64,000 nt of DNA from positions 46,282,001-46,346,000 of the forward strand of contig BSBN01000809.1 of assembly GCA_027924645.1 (NCBI GenBank), written 5' to 3'. The notes under the pieces are model-generated. The model had not been told where the DNA came from. It worked only from the letters and a program-made list of their open reading frames with translations, and made no database searches. Made by a program: the position numbers and the translations under genes. Positions 1 to 9,921 of this stretch are shown here, piece after piece (the first letter of the stretch is position 1; each line of letters begins with the position of its first letter). This stretch comes from Cunninghamia lanceolata. Lineage: Eukaryota; Streptophyta; Pinopsida; Cupressales; Cupressaceae.

Positions 1-491
1 GGTAGATAGAGCACCCTTGGGTACCCAGAAGCCACGACCATCCACAGAAGAGGAAACCATCTCTTTTTTCAGCGAAGTAGTTTCTGGCTTAATTTTATCA
101 GAAGTGTTATTGCACTCAACCGTGCATGCATCAAGCTGGTGCAATGTACCAAATCTGCTTCCTCTTGCTATCACCATAGCATCTCTCACCATTTGACACC
201 TACTTCATAAAACTGTACATGCACATCCGCATCTATTAGCTTGTTAACAGATAATAAATTTCTTGCTAGTCCTGGGATATGCAAGACACCATCAAATCTT
301 CTAACTCTACCATCAGAAAATTTCACATGAATACTACCACGGCCAACAATGTCAAGGAAATAATTATCACCCAAATACACCTTACCACCATTATAGTTTT
401 CATACTTACTAAACCAATTTCTATTAGGAGTCATGTGGAAAGATGCACATGAGTCTATCAACCATGCATTATCACTTGCACGAGTGGCCAA
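1..491 (-). pseudogene. Copia protease and start of GAG-pre-integrase region
   Basis: The aspartic protease domain of a Copia polyprotein lies at 186-491. It would cut the polyprotein inside the virus-like particle. The sequence shows the typical WLIDS start followed by SFHMTPNRNWF, then a glycine-rich flap region and the LLSVNKL block. The active site reads D-S-C-A-S where the family normally has D-S-G, so a conserved glycine is replaced and activity is doubtful. Near 186 the frame changes. From 185 to 1 the reading continues with AMVIARG and LDACTVE, which begin the GAG-pre-integrase domain. The rest is outside the window. Confidence 0.82.
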
Positions 492-716
492 GGCTGCAAT
501 AAAGGCATCTCCATCTTCTTTTTCAGACTCAAAGTCAGAATCTTGCTTCTTCTTCTTATTTTTCTTCTCTTATTTACATTCCTTTCGGAAGTGTTCAGAT
601 TTGCCACAGTTCCAGCATATTGCCTTAGACTTACCAAGAGATTTTGATCTCCCCTTATTCTTGGACTTGGAACGGCCACGCTGCTTCTCATCTTTGCCTC
701 ATTCTTTTTGTCTTGC
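492..716 (-). pseudogene. Copia gag C-terminal part with zinc knuckle
   Basis: This links the gag core to the protease. A CCHC zinc knuckle (CWNCGKSEHFRKEC, spacing C-x2-C-x4-H-x4-C) is encoded at about 571-620 in a different minus frame from the gag core, so at least one frameshift separates them. Basic Lys/Arg runs precede the knuckle, as expected for the nucleocapsid part that binds element RNA. The longest open frame here (458-724) is not the knuckle frame and is not taken as the gene. Confidence 0.75.
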
Positions 717-1319
717 TCAAACACTCAAAGACTCTTTGGCATTTAGAGAGACCTTCCTTCTCATCTCTTTAGAAAGTAGAGAACTAACAACATCCTCCAT
801 TGTCAAGATGACTGCAGTGCTCCCAATAACCATAACTAGGCTGTCCCATAAGTCTGGCAGCGAACACAACAAAATTTGGCACCTTTCTTCCTCATCCATT
901 TTAACCCCAACTGAGGTCAACTGAGTCACCAACATATTGAATGTTTCCAAATGCTCAAAAATTCGTCCACCTTCTTCTATTCTCAAGGAATACAACTTCT
1001 TCCTCAAGAAAATCTTATTCACTAGAGATTTAGCTTGATATATCTCACCCAACTTCTTCCAAAGCTTCTTCGAAGTGGGTTCTTCATGGAAATTTATCAG
1101 AATTGAATCTGCAAGGCACAATCTTATGAGACCTTTAGCTTTTCTATCCATTACATCATACTTTGTAGCCAAATCTATATCCACAGGCCTATGGACATTT
1201 TCATCCACTGCATCCCATAGATCCCAGTCAATCAACAGATCTTCCATCTTCAGCTTCCACATTTCAAAGTTCGTGCCAGAAAACTTCTCTACCTCAATCC
1301 TCCCAAATGTGCTTGCCAT
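717..1319 (-). CDS. Copia gag core (UBN2-type)
   Basis: A 200-residue open frame starting MASTFGRIEVEKF. It shows the marks of Copia gag: a short FSGTNFEMWK motif near residue 15, a W/D-rich segment, the SKKLWKKLGEIY block near residue 85 and the LPDLWDSL block near residue 155. Gag forms the virus-like particle. The start codon at 1319 lies about 100 bp downstream of the primer binding site, which fits a short Copia leader. The frame ends before the zinc knuckle because of a frameshift. Identification is by family pattern, not by a search. Confidence 0.88.
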   Translation of the reverse strand: MASTFGRIEVEKFSGTNFEMWKLKMEDLLIDWDLWDAVDENVHRPVDIDLATKYDVMDRKAKGLIRLCLADSILINFHEEPTSKKLWKKLGEIYQAKSLVNKIFLRKKLYSLRIEEGGRIFEHLETFNMLVTQLTSVGVKMDEEERCQILLCSLPDLWDSLVMVIGSTAVILTMEDVVSSLLSKEMRRKVSLNAKESLSV

Positions 1320-1420
1320 TTGAAAAAGCCTGCAACAAGATCACAAGGTATCCTCTACACAAGCTCCCACTCAAAATTTGATTAGCACAAAAAACCCAAC
1401 AACCCACAACTGAAACCAAA

Positions 1421-1441
1421 GGTGATCATGCTCTAATACCA
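1421..1441 (-). other. Primer binding site of the left Copia element
   Basis: On the minus strand the sequence TGGTATTAGAGCATGATCACC begins two bases after the LTR end. It matches the usual plant Copia site complementary to initiator methionine tRNA (TGGTATCAGAGC), with one change. Confidence 0.9.
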
Positions 1442-1443
1442 CT

Positions 1444-2134
1444 TGTAAGGAATTTAAAGTAGTGGAAACAACTTCCTACACCAATCTTGAGGAGAGACAA
1501 TATGCAAAACTTTTTAAAAACTAATCTAACAGCTACAAAAATTTTAGCAACACATTCAAAACATGAAATAAATAATAAAACACAAAACACCAGGTATACG
1601 TGGGGAAAACCCTTTCGGCTGAAAAACCCCACACTCTAAAAGCCTACTCAATGTATCCCAAATCCAATAACAAGATTACATACACTTGCAGAGCAAGTTT
1701 ATTACAGGAGTATCACCAGTAAACAACTCTGGAAGAATTCTGGTAGCATTCCAACAGCATAACAATACCTACAAACTCACACTATGCAAACAACTCCTCA
1801 AGCCTCCAATTTATAGACTTCTGGCTATACAAGAAACCACCTGTGGTTTTACAAAACCATGTGCAAGGCTTCTCAACCAAGATTTCAGTCCCAAAATAAG
1901 CTCTCACGTCCAAAATGAAATCCCTTATTTTTGACCCTTACAGATGTCATAGAATCTGTCATAATATGCCTTAAAATAGGCCTTCCATAATATACTATCA
2001 TGTGGGCATCTTTTGACACCTAAAAAACCAATTTTCAAAGCACCAACAATGCATAACAGCTGTAGGAAAATATTAAATAAAAATAACTCTAATGGGAAAT
2101 GTGCAGCAAGGTTGAGACACCTTGTTTCCCAACA
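1444..2134 (-). repeat. 5' LTR of the left Copia element
   Basis: The 691-bp LTR begins on the minus strand with TGTTGGGAAACAAGG (at 2134) and ends with CCTTACA (at 1444), giving the required TG...CA ends. The right border is sharp because LRR coding sequence resumes at 2135, and the left border is fixed by the primer binding site. The partner LTR is outside the window. A related LTR with the same GGGGAAAACCC block lies at 28885-29957. Confidence 0.88.
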
Positions 2135-2865
2135 GAGAGATCAAGTGAGAGAAAGTGGGCAGTCACATTTTCAAACCAAGCTGGTATTTGCACTGACAAA
2201 GAATTGTTAGACAGGTGGAGATGGAGAAGAGATGTGAGGTTGAGAAGGGAATTGGGAATTGGTCCTTCAAGCCCACAGAAAGACATGTTGAGTTGTTGAA
2301 GGTTGGATAGATTACCAACAACTTCACCCCATTGTTTGGCTCCAGAAATGTTCGCTCCATCAAGATAGAGGTATTTCAAACTCGCCAAATTTGATAAGCT
2401 TTCCAAACACACATAAAATTCACTTACTCCAAGTTCACTTCCATAACCTGCAAATGACAAGTTAATAAAGGTGAGTCTCTTCAACTTTCCATTATGGGGA
2501 GGAGTGAAATTAGCGCAGAAGTTGTTGACACTGAGATTGAGGTGCTCCAACTATACCAGTTGAAATAACAATGAACTGATGTGACCTCCCAAATAGTATC
2601 CACTCAAATCCAGTCGAGAAACATGGCTTGTGCAGAAGTTACAACCAACTCCATTCCACATGCAGCAATTGAATCCATGCCACGAACTCAGAATTTCATT
2701 CTCATCTACAATGGCTACCTTGAAATCCAGAAGGTGATTTAGTTCAGTGAGGGGGCATGCAATTGCAATTGTAGGAGAAGATGTGAAGAAAAAGAAGCAG
2801 TATGATATTGTTATGATTGCAAATGCAGCTCTGCCATATGAAAGTGTGGCTTCCATCTCTTCCAC
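2135..2865 (-). pseudogene. LRR receptor-like protein gene, N-terminal part, interrupted by Copia
   Basis: This encodes the start of a plant leucine-rich-repeat receptor-like protein, a family that acts at the cell surface in defence or development. From the ATG at 2865 there is a hydrophobic signal peptide (about residues 10-40). An N-terminal LRR cap follows, with LLDFKVAI and the SSWHGFNCCMWNGVGC pattern, then LRR units such as NLSNLQQLNMSFCGLEGPIP and LTSLLHLHLSNNSL. One in-frame TAG lies between LLFQLV and the next MEHLNLS. The reading ends at 2135, exactly where the Copia LTR begins. The remaining repeats and any kinase or membrane segment should lie left of the window. It is not an intact gene. 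Confidence 0.88.
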
Positions 2866-3234
2866 ACACTAAAATTCTTTCTTATTATCTCTACTTTAAA
2901 AGAGAAGAGATGATGAGAAATTAGGGGAAATGAATTCTAAATAGATCCCTTTCCATGCTTAAGAGTGGAGACATGTGGAAAGGAAATGGCAGTGCCATGT
3001 ATGGAAAGGAAGTCTCCCACTAACACAATAACGTCTGTCATTTTCCTTGTATTATTCAATGACTTAAGAAAGTCGTCGTGATGGTAACGCAAACCAAATT
3101 ACAAATTAAAAGTCATGTGTTGGTGACACACACCAAATTCCCGGCCCCTGGGTCCTCCTTGGCTCATTCCAATTAAAATGTTTTGAATTTTTATGTTACT
3201 AATTTTATAGATAAAATTCTTCTTTGTTTACATA
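2866..3234. other. Upstream region of the LRR gene
   Basis: 369 bp of non-coding, moderately AT-rich DNA lies upstream of the LRR start. It may hold that gene's promoter, but I see no clear TATA element in a convincing position. No other gene is recognisable. Confidence 0.5.
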
Positions 3235-3261
3235 CTAGCACTTGCACCTTCAGGGGTGCAA
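3235..3261 (-). repeat. Helitron-like 3' terminus (copy A)
   Basis: Read on the minus strand, a 7-bp perfect stem (TTGCACC/GGTGCAA, 6-base loop) is followed by GTG and a terminal CTAG, then a host T. That is the layout of a Helitron 3' end: a hairpin shortly before CTRR, inserted before T. The same end recurs at 3951 and 7603. The matching 5' end for this copy was not found. Confidence 0.55.
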
Positions 3262-3949
3262 CTGATAGAAAAATTTAGAAAATATTTTGATCAACAAAAA
3301 AAAAATTCAATTTTGGATTTGATCAAATTAAAAAGTAAAGAGTGCAATTTAAATATGTCAAAGATTAAAGGGACATTTATAACTTCAGAGTGGTGCTTTT
3401 TGAGCTACTTAATAGGAAAAGGAATTTGACTCTCTCTTATTCAGTCAAGTAGGGGTGTGAGTTCTATAATCTTGAGTGGGGATTTGAAATGATAGTAAAT
3501 CTCCTCAAAGCAATGAAGGAAAATAAAATTGATGAAGGAAATAAAAACCTTCAATAATCACTCATTCTTTTGTATTTACTAAAATCACATACTAGTGACA
3601 ATTTGACCAATACCCTTTTTTGAGTTTTACATTATTAAAATGCTTGCAATTGATGGTAATTTTTAATTTTAGTATTTTTTATTTTTGGATTGCCTAATTA
3701 GTAATTATCTTCAAATTTTAGTGGGATCTTTTCTTGACATGGATTTGTGAGTTTGTTGATAGGGATTGAGTTTTGTTGAAGCAATTTCTTCAAAATTTTC
3801 AACTCCACTCTCCTTCAAAATGTGATAACCATGTCTTTTAATAATTTCTTATAAATATTTCTTATGTAAAAAGTGTCATTATCTTGGATGGACACCACAT
3901 CACTTTTCGCTCACCTATCCAAATGAAATACATTTGATCATTTTTAATA
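3262..3949. other. AT-rich DNA without recognised gene
   Basis: About 690 bp of AT-rich sequence with no open frame of note and no family I recognise. It lies between two Helitron-like 3' ends and could be body sequence of copy A. Confidence 0.45.
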
Positions 3950-3950
3950 A

Positions 3951-4053
3951 CTAGCACTTGCACCCATAGGAGGTTCAAGGAATACGCTGATAGGAACAAT
4001 CAATGAATTTAGAAAATTTTCCAGCATTAATATTTTTTTTACAGCGTGAGACA
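3951..4053 (-). mobile_element. Short Helitron-like element (copy B, internally deleted)
   Basis: Only about 103 bp long. The left end shares the CTAGCACTTGCACCCATAGG block with 7603. The right end shares CCAGCA and then GCGTGAGACAATT with the right end of the element at 7603-8830. It therefore looks like the same family with the middle deleted. The subterminal hairpin has one mismatch in the stem. Orientation is minus by the CTAG end. Confidence 0.5.
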
Positions 4054-4514
4054 ATTAACCTGTAGGAATCAAATAATAGGCTAAGGGACTAAGTCAAATG
4101 CTTAGGGCCAAAAAGAGGACATACCAATCTTGAATCCAACCAAATACATTTAATCAAGACACTGTAATGTCCCCTTCCCGAATGTGCCCTAGAATTATGA
4201 TTGCGACAACTTAGGGTTAGGGTTACCACCTTTCAATATAATGTAATTTTGAATTGGAATCCTACAGTCAAACACAGTAAAAACATATACAAAACATATA
4301 TATATATATAATCATTAGGGTTAGTTGCATCATGATCATAATCAATAATAATGAACAAATACACATTTTCAAATGTATTTAACATACTTATACTTTAACA
4401 TGTCTTATGTCTCATGATATACTTTGGGAATGGCACACATCGAGCCTGATCCTTAATCTAGCCTAATCATCTACCCTAGCAGAGGAGGGGAAAACATTAC
4501 GTTAAGGTGTTGGA
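4054..4514. other. Non-coding DNA with a possible LTR start
   Basis: No gene seen. At 4163 a TGTAATGTCCCCTTCC motif resembles LTR starts seen in plant elements. A loosely inverted match (GAGAGGGGACAT) occurs near 5988, but the ends do not form a clean TG...CA pair. A short AT repeat (about 4300-4310) is also present. Confidence 0.35.
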
Positions 4515-4795
4515 TAACTAATCTCCACTGCCATGGGCCCAAGGGTTTCATGAATGCCCGTCAATACCACCACTTGGCCTAAAGGTGTCATGAATGCCTG
4601 TCAATACCACCATTTGGGAGTCACCCACTGTGTGAGACATTAATAACAAAACCAGTAACTAATCTCCACTGCCATAGGCCCAAGGGTGTCATGAACGCCC
4701 GTCAATACCACCATTTGGCCCAAAGGTGTCATGAATGCTCATCAATACCACCATTTGGGAGTCACCTACCATGTGAGACATTTATAACAAGACCG
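4515..4795. repeat. Two-copy tandem repeat, period about 141 bp
   Basis: Two consecutive copies start with TAACTAATCTCCACTGCCAT at 4515 and 4656. Each contains an inner half-repeat (GGTGTCATGAATGCC...GTCAATACCACCA) occurring twice. The two copies differ by scattered substitutions. Confidence 0.9.
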
Positions 4796-6574
4796 CCCTT
4801 CCCTAACAACCCAAACATCCTCATAGGGGAAATAGAGAAAGATTAAAGACGCGGCAAGACACACTCATCCCTCGTATATCATGAGTTAGACCAAATATAA
4901 CTATTTAAAGCATAGACAAACACATAGGTTAGATGATACCAATACGTGATTCTTCTTCTTAGATAATTTGGATGCACAAGTGATCCTATGATCACCAATA
5001 TAATGATTACCTTGATTTCTCACAAGGCTGCTACAAGATTTAGAATTCCTTTTATGCAAGGATGTTCCTTCAATAGGAACTAGACTTATTGAAAGTATTT
5101 CCACCACTATGGATGGATATTTGTATGGCAAATTGCTGCCTCTAATATATCTGAATTTGCTTGATATTTGTATATTTATATGACTGCTAGAATCATTGCT
5201 AAGTGATATTGAATGCTTGATTGTTTTGGAATGATTGATATTTAAAATGCTTGATGATTGATATATTGATAGAATCTGAATTTGTATTGCTTGCTTCTTA
5301 TTCCAATTGCTTCTATATATTCCAATCATATGTTATATATTTTAAATTCTGCTTTTTTCCTATGTTCCTTCCTCTACTCTCTAATATCTTCTTGCCTCTA
5401 TGAAGAAAGGCATCACTTTGTAATAGATGCATCACTTCCCAAAAGGAGGCGTCCTTTTAAAACAGACCCTTTCATTCATGCTTGAATACTTTAGTAGTTG
5501 TCCTTACTATATTCTATATTAATCGCTGACTATTTGCAATTACCCTCATGCATCGCATCCCACTTACATAAGACAAAAGGACTTTCGTTGATTTTGACTT
5601 CAATTCGTATTTTCTAGTAGTTATCTTACATTTTTTGTAAGCGCTGGTCTTAATGTAATCACTATATTATTTTAGGATTGCTATCTTCCTTTCACCAATC
5701 GCTGCCTATAATATTGCATTACCCCCAATCTTGTCTTTGTTCATCCCTTTTGACTATGATCGATATTTATTAGTTTATATATATTTATGATATTACATAA
5801 TAATAATCATAATATTTAATATTATATTTATATTATTTATATTTGTATTTTATATAATAATATAATATTTATATTTATATTTATGTTTATTTAATATAAT
5901 AAATATATTAATTATATTAAAAATATTTATACAATAATATTATTTATTAAACATGGATTTCTTCAAATTGATGATCGTCGCCTATAGGAGAGGGGACATG
6001 AGAGACACTCCTCTCAAGAGGAGCTGATCAATAATGTCTAAACATAAATTTAAATTTATGGAAAGTTAATATATATTAGTGATAGTAACAATTTCATAGA
6101 CAATCGGATAAAGTGGATAAAGTATTCACATTCATTTGGGACAATTCTATCAATTTAAAATATTAATTTTTCTTGTATTGGATGAATGTAAATTTTACAA
6201 TGAAATAGTCCACAGGGGACTGTTAAATAGTTCATCAAAGACAACATTACAAATACAATACACAAATATATACAACACTACAAATATAGTACACAAATAT
6301 GTACAGCATAGCTACCACCATAAAGACAAAAACTGAGACATGAAAGAAAAACTATTCATGAGTACATAGCAGGACATGCACCTAGCCATCACTACCCAAC
6401 AACTCAAAAGAAGACCAAACACTTATAGGACAAAACACCTCTATATGTTGATCAAAATTAGTAGCACAAAACTGCTGCACCAGTCACATTGACATGAAGC
6501 AAACCACAATCCACTGCACCCGATCACAACCATCATGTAGACATGAAGCAAACATTGTTGAAGCTAGAGCTGCC
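4796..6574. other. AT-rich non-coding DNA
   Basis: About 1.8 kb with no recognisable gene. 5750-5960 is extremely AT-rich. A short imperfect direct repeat (AATCGCTG..TAT...TGCAATTACCC-like) occurs near 5521 and 5697. The open frames here have no family character and are judged to be chance. Confidence 0.5.
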
Positions 6575-7243
6575 TCAAACTACAGACTGGGAAGGAGAGC
6601 ACCAAAATTGATCAGGCCATCTCAGAAAACCTTCCAAATGCTTCATGTTCAATGCTCGATCATTTGCAAGTTGTAAAATTTTAGATTTAATTTGCTCAAG
6701 ATGATGAACAAACGTCACATTCTTCTTCGAGAACCTCTGCAAAAGTGAAAACAAAGATGTGGTTCGCAAAATGATGTCAAAATAAAGCTGTAGAATCATT
6801 GTTTCCGAATGAAAGTTAGCATTTGAGAATACTGCCAAACACCTGATTTTCCATAAATGAAATAAAATACCCTATCTGATAGAATCAGCTATCATATTAT
6901 TAGATAAACCAAAACCCAATAAAGCTTCCTTCCATTTTAAATGATGGCCAAAGATAGCAGGCAAATTTTTAAAAACAGCAGCCCATTGCTTTTTAGTAAA
7001 CATACAATCCCAAAAAATATGCTTCAATGTCTCTTTACAGGCACAGAAAGGACATTTAACAGGCTGAACTAAGATGCATTTCAACCTATCTTCCACTGGT
7101 AACTTATAATGTAAAATCTTCCACGCCATAATTTTTGCATCCTCATCAGCTTTAATTTTCCAGATTTGAGCACTTAACTTAACCCAAGATTTGTTCTTAA
7201 GTTTGCACTTCCACTTTTGGTTCAATCGTGGATTAAGTTCCAT
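6575..7243 (-). pseudogene. LINE retrotransposon ORF2 C-terminal part (zf-RVT domain)
   Basis: This is the zinc-binding domain found after reverse transcriptase in plant non-LTR elements. Reading from 7243, the segment shows the WKIKADEDAKIMAWKILHYKLP block, which is typical of zf-RVT, then CPFCACKETLKHIFWDC with the Cys/His pattern C-x2-C...H-x3-C. One in-frame TAG (about 6872-6874) separates the domain from the continuing C-terminal tail (LFHLWKIR, then to 6575). The reverse transcriptase and endonuclease parts are missing, so this is a dead fragment. Its upstream border lies near 7250. Confidence 0.85.
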
Positions 7244-7253
7244 ACGAAGAAGA

Positions 7254-7601
7254 AGAGAGATAAATTTTCTTGATTAAATGTGTTTGGACATCAACTCTAC
7301 CCCTAACCTCTTATATTCCACTCTCTTCTCCCTCATCATAATCAATGCAATATGACATGGCAGCAAAAAACCCAATCGATGACTTCATCAAATCCTCCTG
7401 CACAATCACCCACTACCCTGACATCTATGTAGCGGCTATTTGCACGGGGCATGGATGCCTATGCCCGCTCATCCATATGTATGTAAGTGACAACAAAATC
7501 TTCTGTATCCGCAAGTTTTTACCACTCACTAACCAAATTGAAGTAAATATTTAATGGGACAGTAAAGGGCATTTCCATAACATGTCCGCTTATCCATACT
7601 T
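7254..7601. other. Non-coding DNA between LINE fragment and Helitron-like element
   Basis: About 350 bp without a recognised gene. A 69-residue open frame (7345-7554) shows no family pattern. Confidence 0.45.
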
Positions 7602-7602
7602 A

Positions 7603-8830
7603 CTAGCACTTGCACCCATAGGAGAGGTTTAAGGAATACACCGTAGGAACAACCGATTGAATCCATCTTCCTAAACAAGAATGGACGTTTCTTACGTAGC
7701 CACGGTTGTCTAAAAATGGTCGTGAGTGAGATCAGCGTGGCGTTCCAAAGTGAAAATATATTTCATTGGGACCCACAAATGGCACTAGTTTTCTCCTCTC
7801 AACGTGTATGAACTTCATTGCTTGTGTGTCAAAACTCACAAGACTGTAAAATTAGCAAAGTCTTTTGACTTGTTTTTGGAGTGGAGGGTTTCAAACTCTC
7901 GATCCATGGCCAGAACGAATGGCTACAAGAAAAGCTCCATCAAGCAGGCGGAATGGCTGTGAGAAAAGCTCTGTCAAGCAGAAGCGAGGTGGTAAAGATG
8001 ACTCCTTTGTTTGAGGGATGCCGGTACAGTTGCCTTACGCCAAAGAAGCACATACCACAAGTCCACACAATTGCTAATAAGTAAGCTACCTTTCCAGATG
8101 GCATTTGAAACCCTATACAAAGAAAAATAATTTATTATCTTCATAAAAATCTCTAGTCAAAAAATCATGTATATCAGCAGTTAAAAGAATTGTATCTGCA
8201 TATACCAAAAGCCTAAAACAAAACTAGAATCTGAAACCCCCAATAACAATAACAGGTATTTAATCATCTTCAATTGACTAATGGTAACTACAAACTGTAA
8301 TAAAAATGTAATAGTGACTGTAAAGATCTTAATGATCCCAAACGTAACACAGTGAGTGTGAACTGCAATTGAAAGAATCAAAAGAACCAAACATTTGAGC
8401 ATCAGACAAAATGGCATCTAAAAACCCTAAACAAAATCCCTTTAAAAAGGATTCACATTCAACCGGAAAACATTATTGTTACCTGCAAACCTTAACCATG
8501 AACAAAAGGGCATCTGAAAATCCCTAATATAAAGCATACTCACATCTGTAGTTGTTTTTGTGTAGCTACTTCCATCTATGTTGACAGTTGCTTCTGTCTA
8601 TAAAAATTCGTTTTATTTATAGATTGGTGAGGCGGTTATAAAAGGGTCTGCATTTACTCCTACATCTATGAAAGATATCTACATTTACTCCGAAAATCTA
8701 TTTTTGATCTGATGACTGCTGGTAAGGAGTGAGAATATCATTATTAATCGCCTTTGGAAATTTTCATTCCCATTCAATGTTTCCCCAGCAATATTAGCCG
8801 ACTTCCGGCATGATTTTATGGCGTGAGACA
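7603..8830 (-). mobile_element. Helitron-like non-autonomous element (copy C) carrying a histone H3 fragment
   Basis: The left end (minus-strand 3' end) is CTAG preceded by a GGTGCAA hairpin arm, with host A on the plus strand at 7602. The right end is GCGTGAGACA at 8821-8830, a block also found at the right end of copy B (4044-4053) and, alone, at 11043-11052. No helicase/replicase is encoded. Inside lies a histone H3 gene fragment (7905-8106) and three loose copies of a GGCATYTGAAAACCCTA-like motif near 8099, 8411 and 8508. Carrying host gene pieces is common for Helitrons. The 5' end does not begin exactly with A-TC, so the class call is tentative. Confidence 0.5.
7905..8106 (+). pseudogene. 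Histone H3 gene fragment
   Basis: The plus strand contains MART at 7905 and, in another frame at 8014-8106, a segment matching the H3 core: GTVALR, then YHKSTQLLISKLPFQ, where H3 has GTVALR...YQKSTELLIRKLPFQ. Between them are Lys/Ser/Arg-rich residues like the H3 tail but in shifting frames, so several indels have occurred. The match stops after LPFQ, near the middle of the 136-residue histone, so the second half of the histone fold is absent. It cannot make a histone. It lies inside the Helitron-like element, which suggests capture. Confidence 0.68.
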
Positions 8831-9273
8831 ATTCCGAACACTATCATGCTCACAACTAAAAGCCTATCGGCTAATTATGAATTTTGAATAATTACAATTT
8901 TTTAACAATAAACATTGTTTTATTTTATAATAGAATAAGTGTATCTAAATAGATCTTGGACAAATTTAAGTAAGATGTTGTATTCATTGTTGGGTAAACA
9001 ATGTTACAACTTGCAAGAAATATTTCTAAAAATTATTTACAATCAAGATATTTAAAATATCTTTCACTCAATAATGGGTCGGAAAAAGTGTGCATAAAGT
9101 AGAGAGGGGGTAAGAATAATAATGATGTAATTAATATTGATTACGAGCAGAGGATGGTGGCGGTTGTTCTTACGAGCCAAGGGCATGATGGCTAAACATG
9201 GAGGCATCTTGATTATACAACTTACTGGAAGGATCATTCATCGGCTACAGTTTGCATTTGGGAGTAGGTGAAG
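8831..9273. other. AT-rich non-coding DNA
   Basis: About 440 bp without a recognised gene or repeat. It forms the immediate upstream region of the ORF at 9274. Confidence 0.45.
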
Positions 9274-9921
9274 ATGGCTTCTACAATGAAGAAGAGGCAT
9301 TTAGGTGGTTGCATGGTGTTTGAGGATAAAGGGATGGGGAGAGACGAAGATGGACACAGGCGGAAGAGAAAACGCCGAGTCACTGGCGAGGGGACTGTGG
9401 TGAGCTTCATGGACTTTATTGATGCAGAGATTGAAAATCCCTGCCTATGACGGTGGATGGTGTGTATGTGGAGGGTGGCAAAAGACCTAGATGGTATGCC
9501 AGATAATGGGTTGAGGTCAGCCATTGCGAAATTCCTGCTCAACGTGAAGTACACGTGTTGCAGGTGGAATGCATTCGATGGTGCACAATCTCTGGCTTGC
9601 GCATACATGATGGCAATGGCTACAAGTTCTTTTCTTCTATACAACTATCTAGGCAAGCTGGATAATCAAATGGATGCTTTTCATGATTGTTTACTAGCTC
9701 ATCTCCATTGTTTGAAGAAGTTTCAGGTGTGTCTACAGAACACGGTCAAAGAAATTGCAAGGAAGCTACAAGTGGAGCTACATGCGAAGGCTCTGCCTGG
9801 GCATTCAAACTGTTGTATGGATGCGATGGAAGCCTCGAATGCAGATGCAACTGAAGGGAATAAGGTGCCTGTGAATAATTCAAATGTTCGTAATATGGGG
9901 AATGCCGGAGGGGCTGTGTAA
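9274..9921 (+). pseudogene. Unidentified ORF with one internal stop
   Basis: I do not recognise this protein. The frame runs about 215 codons from ATG 9274 and is broken by one TGA at 9448-9450, after which it stays open to 9921. The first part has a basic cluster (HRRKRKRR) that could act as a nuclear signal, followed by VVSFMDFIDAEIENP. The second part is Cys- and Leu-rich (LLAHLHCLKKFQVCLQN) and helical in character. Its composition is more gene-like and less AT-rich than the surroundings. It could be a decayed host gene, one exon of a gene, or unknown element sequence. No partner gene or domain supports a function. Confidence 0.4.

Larger units (their letters stand above)
1..2134 (-). mobile_element. 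Ty1/Copia LTR retrotransposon, 5' part (continues beyond left edge)
   Basis: On the minus strand the order is 5' LTR (1444-2134), primer binding site (1421-1441), gag (717-1319), zinc knuckle (about 571-620), protease (186-491) and the start of the region before integrase (1-185). This gag-protease-integrase order is that of Copia elements. Reverse transcriptase, RNase H and the 3' LTR would lie outside the window. The element is inserted in the LRR gene at 2135-2865, in the same orientation. The coding part is broken by frameshifts, so this copy is dead. Confidence 0.9.

Noticed and set aside
4163..6008. Possible solo LTR from TGTAATGTCCCC (4163), with GACAC before it and GACAC at 6004
   Set aside because: The right end before GACAC reads ...GACATGAGA, not CA, and no other LTR feature was found; the 5-bp match may be chance.
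9234..9644. 136-codon minus-strand frame
   Set aside because: Antisense to the ORF at 9274-9921, with no family pattern of its own.
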